From Dictyocoela muelleri (Eukaryota > Microsporidia), in NCBI GenBank assembly GCA_016256075.1, contig SDVU01000122.1:1-19966 (forward strand): DNA of 19,966 nt, read 5' to 3'. Of this stretch, positions 16,601-19,966 are shown one piece after another; the first letter of the stretch is position 1, and each line of letters opens with the position of its first letter. The translations under genes were made by a program, and so were the position numbers. The notes below the pieces were generated by a model. It searched no databases. It had not been told where the DNA came from and saw only the letters and a list, made by a program, of their open reading frames with translations.

Positions 16601-17315
16601 TTTTTAATTGTACCGGATCATCAAAATTTATATTTTTAAAATAAACCTTTAAATCATTCTTTAAATCATTCTTTAAATCATTCTTTAAATCATTCTTTAA
16701 ATCATTCTTTTTATCATTCTTTTTATCATTCTTTTTATCATTCTTTTTATCATTCTTTAAATCATTCTTTTTATCATTCTTTAAATCATTCTTTAAATCA
16801 TTCTTTAAATCATTCTTTAAATCTTTCTTTTTATCATTCTTTAAATCATTCTTTAAATCATTCTTTTTATCCGACTCATCATCAACATACATTCCATTCA
16901 AGCTCAAATAATAAATAATTTTTAATGATACTAAATAATCATTCTTGTGGTCTAAAAACGTTTTCAACTTACCATAATTCAAAAACTTTTTAAAAATCTT
17001 AAAAGCTTTAATTCCATGTTCAGTTTTGATCTCTAAAAAAGAAATAAAAAACTCTTCAAAGCAGAAGAACGATGGGTCATTGTCAAACATACTTTGAATA
17101 ATTAAAAAATAAATTTCAGATATTTTTGATCGAATTTTGAAATCAGGATTTCTGAAATGCCTTTTTAAAATGTGAATTGTAAATTCGTAGTCATTTAGAA
17201 AATCCGTGATTTGGTTTTGTAGTTGTGTGAGAAGTGGGATTGTTATTGATTTTTCAATTTTTTTGAGTAATAAATAGTGTTGATTGGTAAAGATTGATGT
17301 TTGGAATGGATTCAT
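13626..17315 (-). CDS. LTN1: E3 ubiquitin ligase Listerin (Ltn1/Rkr1), ribosome quality control
   Basis: Listerin binds 60S ribosome subunits that still hold stalled nascent chains and ubiquitinates the chain. The 1229-aa protein (yeast and human: about 1560-1770) ends in C1184-x2-C-x9-C-x2-C-x4-H1205-x2-C1208-x11-C-x2-C1223, with FHxxCxxKW and CPLCR. This C4HC3 RING at the very C-terminus is Listerin's. Just before it, about 1120-1180, lies an RWD-like stretch (YLKIEIDKNMKNIKYEG) followed by LWRDMVQNR, matching Listerin's xLWKxNV before the RING. The remainder is helical, as expected for its HEAT-repeat arm. Two tandem peptide repeats, residues about 150-224 (LKND/KKND) and 752-816 (NLEKSE), are insertions not usual in the family. 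The ATG is supported by CCCC directly before it. No nearby RQC partner gene is seen. The frame is intact. Confidence 0.82.
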   Translation of the reverse strand: MNPFQTSIFTNQHYLLLKKIEKSITIPLLTQLQNQITDFLNDYEFTIHILKRHFRNPDFKIRSKISEIYFLIIQSMFDNDPSFFCFEEFFISFLEIKTEHGIKAFKIFKKFLNYGKLKTFLDHKNDYLVSLKIIYYLSLNGMYVDDESDKKNDLKNDLKNDKKKDLKNDLKNDLKNDLKNDKKNDLKNDKKNDKKNDKKNDKKNDLKNDLKNDLKNDLKNDLKVYFKNINFDDPVQLKIGTYFFDKFPKYRHFLIQRVIEMKNNCNIGKKYEMILSWLHDNSSITESSKINENKNNYFPNLENNNKKINIKNQVLESIYKESGIISLEILMKIEKYLDLSKIKVEKKENLDFLIQKVDDKALIISKTINEGVAIFDIFEVMKNFKIKPKDLKINNFSRFNEFLSKYILINGFSCYELKTDDFLENLNLEQKIKIANTLNIKLPDELFEINIVKSNLEPALNVFSQDLFKNIQDPRVIRKYPSFLTPEYLEILIEQGNVYQINHIMNTDRQISLYKNHLYSQLNQKIETNRKLIEDIIKNYNNYPLNPNLKIIINYISGQINSPKINFKQFKELIEYPIDYILKYEIKSAHLFKFIGTLKINNSTFYDNDYFNSHQYFYKNFKSLPFTIDELKRIKKIKRVVEGLEENLEIYKQVNNLNIKSYKDEMENDNYSNNENYSNDNRYNYTNDEKYNCDKDKLFLIKSIIDEILGISDKIIKSSISGRELKFLKKNKYFALKLLEPNHEDINWTKKSENLEKSENLEKSENLEKSQNLEKSQNLEKSENLEKPGNLEKSENLEKSENLEKSENLEKSQNLDYSLGGSILNYIFKNKENLDPYIFINFIKSIKQDPFLVIKNKRIINLLGIEKYLECLEVITSKNYEVDNNSNEVDGNDGNSINDHCIDDDSKLSSNSLLEIKRNKNLSSTAEIKEIFKSRKNKISLDKNEIDFSFLSNKTILENLEYVNISTIAGDRYVFKYDYFFKYRSNIYNLVRKRISSDLYEIINSCEYESLQFLIEELKILKNFYLFVVFLKVLLKIRDLKVNAHVEKIFLEMIGKGDPFIKKFIFSTVYGRYHKIFFFNFPEIYRQFFDNTKEFDFSRLIVYEFKNFRDSSDCKLMKTSKGYIFKTNIQDQYLKIEIDKNMKNIKYEGIEKFKFLHMIRRSNKFCQVAKLWRDMVQNRILGICFICYGSMMSVVGCNFCGNLFHKKCIKKWIEKGRRDCPLCRREIYL
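14868..15062. repeat. 18-bp tandem array in LTN1 coding for NLEKSE units
   Basis: About ten units of an 18-bp repeat (plus strand TCAAGATTTTCAGATTTT and variants) encode the hexapeptide NLEKSE, with NLEKSQ and NLEKPG variants, at residues about 752-816. Units differ by single bases in a patchy order, which suggests repeated unequal exchange or slippage while the frame was kept. Predicted to be a charged helical or disordered spacer. Confidence 0.95.
16644..16870. repeat. 12-bp tandem array in LTN1 coding for LKND/KKND units
   Basis: About eighteen units of a 12-bp repeat (plus strand TCATTCTTTAAA or TCATTCTTTTTA) encode LKND or KKND, with one KKKD, at residues about 150-224. The two unit types occur in blocks (four KKND in a row), pointing to amplification of sub-blocks. 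It interrupts the helical N-terminal arm and is highly charged. Confidence 0.95.
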
Positions 17316-17319
17316 GGGG
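17316..17319 (-). promoter_or_regulatory. CCC-type start motif of LTN1
   Basis: On the minus strand the start reads TTAGCCAACCCCATG, with CCCC touching the ATG. The phrase TTAGCC also precedes the 148-aa gene (TTAGCCCATG). Confidence 0.7.
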
Positions 17320-17394
17320 TTGGCTAATATTTAATTTTATAAAAATCAATTTAGATTTAAAAGGAGTGATTGGATTGTGGATTTTAATAAATGT

Positions 17395-17577
17395 TTAAAG
17401 ATTCAATTATTTTTTTAAAGATTCGATTCTTTAAAAATTGAATCTTTAAAAATTGAATCTTTAAAAATTGAATCTTTAAAAATCCTTTCTTTAAAAATCG
17501 AATCTTTAAAAAAATAATTGAATTTTTAAAAATCCTATCTTTAAAAATCGAATCTTTAAAAATCGAATCTTTAAAGA
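17395..17577. repeat. 15-bp minisatellite upstream of LTN1 (GAATCTTTAAAAATT)
   Basis: Roughly ten units of ATTGAATCTTTAAAA with variants (ATCGAATC, ATCCTTTC), and at the left end the inverted form AAAGATTCAATT / AAAGATTCGATTC. Because direct units face inverted ones, the block can fold into a long hairpin. It starts about 80 bases before the LTN1 start codon, in the upstream region. Confidence 0.85.
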
Positions 17578-17726
17578 ATATTTTTTGATGATTTTTTAAA
17601 TGGGTTATTAATTGTTTATATAAGTATTTTTATAAATCAAGTTATTTATAGTTACAGAAATTTTAATAACAAAAATTATTAAGATTAAAAGAAATGAAAA
17701 CTTATCATTATTTACATTTTATAATA
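17578..17726. other. A+T-rich spacer
   Basis: No gene or distinct repeat is seen between the minisatellite and the next copy of the ~300-bp repeat. Confidence 0.5.
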
Positions 17727-18200
17727 AACAATATCCATAAGTGCAAATCCGGAGAGTTGTACTTTGTCTTTAGATCTTTGGTTCTTGGTATTCAAGTTAT
17801 ATATCTCTCACAAATTATGTAGATGTTATTCGATTTTCGTTTTATAAATGACTCAGCAAGATGCAGGTAATTAGAAGCTTTCCAAGAATTTAATTTCACT
17901 TCTTTTTATTAATGAGTTGAACATTCTTCATTAGGGGACCGTAAAAAAGACGGTTAAAAAAATACCGTCGAATAAAAGTGTATTCGTGACAATATGTTAC
18001 CTTTTAAACTATAAAAGTTTTTGAGATAATTAGAATAGATTGTGATGATAATTATTTATCTCATATTTTACAATCAAGAAAGTAAAGTTTTTAATACGTT
18101 TTTTACAAAATCCGTCTTTTTTTCGGACCCTACTCATCAGACACTAAGAGAGTCTCTTATGTTTCAATTAGCAGAAAATTTCATAATCAACTACACCAAC
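17727..18200 (+). repeat. ~300-bp dispersed repeat, copy D (decayed, split by a MITE)
   Basis: The left part holds AATATCCATA, CCGGAGAGTTGT, TTTTCGTTTTATAAATGACT, CAGCAAGATGCAGGTAATTA and ends near 17931. The right part resumes at 18133 with CTCATCAGACACTAAGAGAG and continues to TAATCAACTACACCAAC. In undisturbed copies these two parts are adjacent (CACTCATCCCCACACC), so the sequence between is a later insertion. Confidence 0.8.
17934..18130. mobile_element. 197-bp MITE with TA flanks nested in repeat copy D
   Basis: The ends GGGGACCGTAAAAAAGACGG (17934-17953) and, read inward on the minus strand, GGGTCCGAAAAAAAGACGG (18130-18112) form an inverted repeat with about 17 of 19 positions alike. 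TA lies directly outside both ends (17932-17933 and 18131-18132), the target duplication typical of Tc1/mariner-type elements. A further ACCGTC occurs inside the left end. The interior is non-coding, and a short open frame overlapping its right end is not a gene. Confidence 0.8.
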
Positions 18201-18805
18201 AACAAACACTTCAATATCACTGCTTTACTTTTTACTGCTTAATGTTCTGAATGATTTAATAAACTGACTTTTGAAAAATTTTAAATAGATACTTAAATGT
18301 TACATCCAAGAGTGTTACCAGTGAGTTGTCTCCAAATTATTTCTTGAGTATTTATCCTTTCTATTTTACGAATTATTATTTCTGATTTAAGCATTATTAA
18401 TAACTTTTTAATAACTTTATATTATTGACAAATAATATTACCAAAAATTAAAATCCAAGTTTTTTCAAATTCTTTGATAACTATCCAGATCAATAATGTA
18501 AATATTAAAGATATATTTTTAATAATTAAAAAAATTGAATTATCCTAAATCATAGTTCTATAAACTTAAAATTAATATTAACAGTATAATTTAAATTTAT
18601 AAACAGAAAAATAAATATTAGTTAAGAATGATTTTTTAGACAGTATATAAAAATAACAATAAAAAATCTTAATAATAAAATTATTAAGAAGATTTTAAAA
18701 TTATTAAATAAAGTATTTTTTAAATTTGATAAATTACTAATTTTTATAAAAATTTTTATTAAAAATTTTTATTAAACAATTAAAAAGATCATCATTTTTG
18801 CTTAT
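18201..18805. other. Gene-free stretch with one more repeat fragment
   Basis: At about 18296-18333 ATGTTACATCCAAGAGTGTT and GTGAGTTGTCTCC match the left edge and hairpin region of the ~300-bp repeat in decayed form. The rest (18340-18805) is A+T-rich, with short self-complementary runs such as ATTTTTATAAAAATTTTTAT near 18740-18770, lying downstream of the 148-aa gene's stop; they might act in 3'-end formation. Nothing else is seen. Confidence 0.45.
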
Positions 18806-19252
18806 TTAAATTCTTCTCTGCATAGTACTCTCAACTCTGGTAACTAGATTTTTATATTTTTTTTCATATTCCTTATTTGTATTTTTAATATTTTCAATTT
18901 CTTTATCAATCTCGTCAATTTCATTTTTCATATCTTGTTCTTTAATTTTAATTTTTTCAGAATAACCATCAAGGTACTCAAAAAGTTTATTTTTATCTTC
19001 AACACCATAAGATTTATAAATCTCTTTGATATATTCAGGACTCTTCAAATCACGATTAGTATATCGTCCTTCTAAAATAAATTCATCTAATTCGTTTAGT
19101 TTGCAAAAAATTTTGTATTTATCGCAAATTCTAGAAAATGCTTCTTTGAATTCTGATTTAATTGATTTTTTATTTTTAAGGACATTTTTTTCAATTTCTT
19201 TTGTCAGTTTTTCGATTGATTCTTTGAAAAGTGTTAATCGAGTTTTTACCAT
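18806..19252 (-). CDS. Coiled-coil protein of unknown function, 148 aa
   Basis: The frame is intact and rich in Lys and Glu. Residues 1-45 form a charged amphipathic helix (FKESIEKLTKEIEKN), 46-95 is a mixed helical part with RICDKYKIFCKL and EYIKEIYKSYGVED, and 96-140 shows heptad-like spacing (IDEIDKEIENIKNTNKEYEKKY), a likely coiled coil. No signal peptide or membrane segment. The size and coiled coil suggest a subunit of a larger complex, but I recognise no family; a faint likeness to the N-terminus of ESCRT-II SNF8/Vps22 is not good enough to name it. The start is fixed by CCC directly before the ATG (TTAGCCCATG). It shares strand and start motif with LTN1, about 1.5 kb away, separated by repeats. 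Confidence 0.8.
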   Translation of the reverse strand: MVKTRLTLFKESIEKLTKEIEKNVLKNKKSIKSEFKEAFSRICDKYKIFCKLNELDEFILEGRYTNRDLKSPEYIKEIYKSYGVEDKNKLFEYLDGYSEKIKIKEQDMKNEIDEIDKEIENIKNTNKEYEKKYKNLVTRVESTMQRRI

Positions 19253-19255
19253 GGG
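19253..19255 (-). promoter_or_regulatory. CCC-type start motif of the 148-aa gene
   Basis: On the minus strand AATTAGCCCATG: CCC touches the start codon, and TTAGCC is shared with the LTN1 start region. Confidence 0.7.
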
Positions 19256-19261
19256 CTAATT

Positions 19262-19416
19262 TGATATTTAAATAAATATTAATTTGATATTTAAAAAAAT
19301 ATTAATTTAATATTTTTATTAAATTGATATTTAAAAAAAATATTAATTTAATATTTTTATTAAATTGATATTTAAAAAAATATTAATTTAATATTTTTAT
19401 TAAATTGATATTTCAA
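19262..19416. repeat. ~40-bp tandem repeat upstream of the 148-aa gene
   Basis: Three nearly identical units of about 40 bp (TTGATATTTAAAAAAATATT followed by AATTTAATATTTTTATTAAA) plus partial units at both ends. Units differ mainly in the length of the A run. The array lies immediately upstream of the gene's start, where it would overlap any promoter. Confidence 0.9.
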
Positions 19417-19499
19417 ATTTTACTCATTATTCGCGTTTATAAAAATTTAGAATTTTTAACAAATATAAATTTGTGAAAATTTTTGATATATATATATTT

Positions 19500-19800
19500 T
19501 ACATGCTGACAAAATCCATAGCTGCTAACTCGGAGAGTTATCTCCTACCGTATTAGGAGACCTTTAGTTCCCGATGTTCCAATAATACGTCACTTCCTAA
19601 GCTATCCATAAGTCCGGCTGTATACGCGATTTTTGTTTTATCAATGACGCGGCAGGATACTGGTAATTAGCGGCTTCTATGAATTAATATTTTTCACTAC
19701 TTTTTGCCGAGATGCTTTGCCGCACTCATCCCAACACCTAGGAGAGCCCTTTCTGCTTCATTGTCATATAAGACCAAGTCTTAATCAGCTATACCACACT
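19500..19800 (+). repeat. ~300-bp dispersed repeat, copy F
   Basis: A full-length copy from TACATGCTGACAAAATCC to TCAGCTATACCACACT. The conserved hairpin GGAGA-GTTA-TCTCC is at 19532-19545, and a second one, TCTCCTA facing TAGGAGA (19541-19560), overlaps it. Agreement with copy A continues to ACCACACT and then stops abruptly, which sets the right edge. (TA)-rich sequence again precedes the left edge. Confidence 0.85.
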
Positions 19801-19966
19801 GGAACAACGGTACTAGTCCCAGAATATGGACCCAAATTAGCATCCATACAACAGAGCTTAAGAAAAACTGATTTTACAAGTATCTTTAATATGTATCCTA
19901 CGTGTTCTTTGTTAATACATGTATTATCCAAAAATAGATATTATATAGACTAAAATTTTTTTTTCT
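19801..19966. other. Right edge of the window, unassigned
   Basis: After the repeat edge, GGAACAACGGTACTAGTCCC and about 140 further bases match nothing else in the window. An open frame running from inside the repeat to 19953 has no family motif and is not accepted as a gene. If the repeat were a long terminal repeat, this would be its internal flank, but no primer-binding site could be recognised. Confidence 0.3.

Noticed and set aside
18042-18242. 66-codon plus-strand frame
   Set aside because: It starts inside the TA-flanked MITE and continues into the decayed repeat; no motif or start signal.
18806-19252. Naming the 148-aa protein SNF8/Vps22
   Set aside because: Similarity is limited to a charged helix pattern; the conserved Vps22 core after it is absent and the protein is much too short.
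19026-19259. 77-codon plus-strand frame opposite the 148-aa gene
   Set aside because: Antisense of a gene with a good start motif and coiled-coil composition.
873-19800. Calling the ~300-bp repeats solo LTRs of a retroelement
   Set aside because: TG and CA lie near the edges, but conserved sequence extends outside the TG, no target duplication is clear, and no internal retroelement coding region is seen in the window.

Overview
The window looks like nuclear DNA from a microsporidian, or something very close to one, with an expanded transposon-rich genome. The reasons are the extreme A+T content, intron-less Lys/Asn/Ile-rich genes, and a CCC-type motif directly before, or two bases before, the start codon of all four genes accepted here. 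That motif is the translation/transcription start signal known from microsporidia. Widespread relics of Merlin (IS1595/ISXO2-like), MULE and hAT DNA transposons fit the same picture. The exact species cannot be told from the sequence.

Left half (1-9710), a transposon graveyard. From left to right it holds: a perfect 47-bp-arm palindrome at base 1; a 192-bp inverted-repeat element (523-714); a dispersed ~300-bp repeat in tandem with a decayed copy (873-1436); one small membrane-protein gene (1799-2182, +); a Merlin transposon with both ends and a perfect 8-bp target duplication but a broken transposase (2356-3545); a fold-back MITE (3750-4078) abutting the end of a second Merlin transposase relic (about 4079-4780); a ~2.3-kb MULE with tandem-repeat ends (4881-7196), itself carrying a 548-bp insert bounded by 78-79-bp direct repeats; a short fold-back element (7249-7431); a hAT transposase relic (about 8000-8971); and a second copy of the fold-back MITE family (9374-9707).

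Right half (9710-19966), host genes separated by repeats. A 547-aa helical protein of unknown function (10424-12067, -) is followed by a very well preserved fold-back element (12216-12595), another copy of the ~300-bp repeat (13238-13540, -), and a 1229-aa protein (13626-17315, -). The C-terminal RWD-like region and C4HC3 RING of that protein identify it as the ribosome-quality-control ubiquitin ligase Listerin (Ltn1). It carries two large in-frame amino-acid tandem repeats. Upstream lie a 15-bp minisatellite, a repeat copy split by a 197-bp MITE with TA flanks, a 148-aa coiled-coil protein (18806-19252, -) with a ~40-bp tandem array before its start, and a last repeat copy running towards the window edge.

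The host genes do not form an operon or an evident pathway. What they share is the start-site motif. The most interesting structures are the long-direct-repeat insertion in the MULE, the recurring ~300-bp repeat that sits between genes, the fold-back MITE family that may have been moved by Merlin transposases, and the repeat expansions inside Ltn1. I found no CRISPR array, rRNA or intact tRNA.
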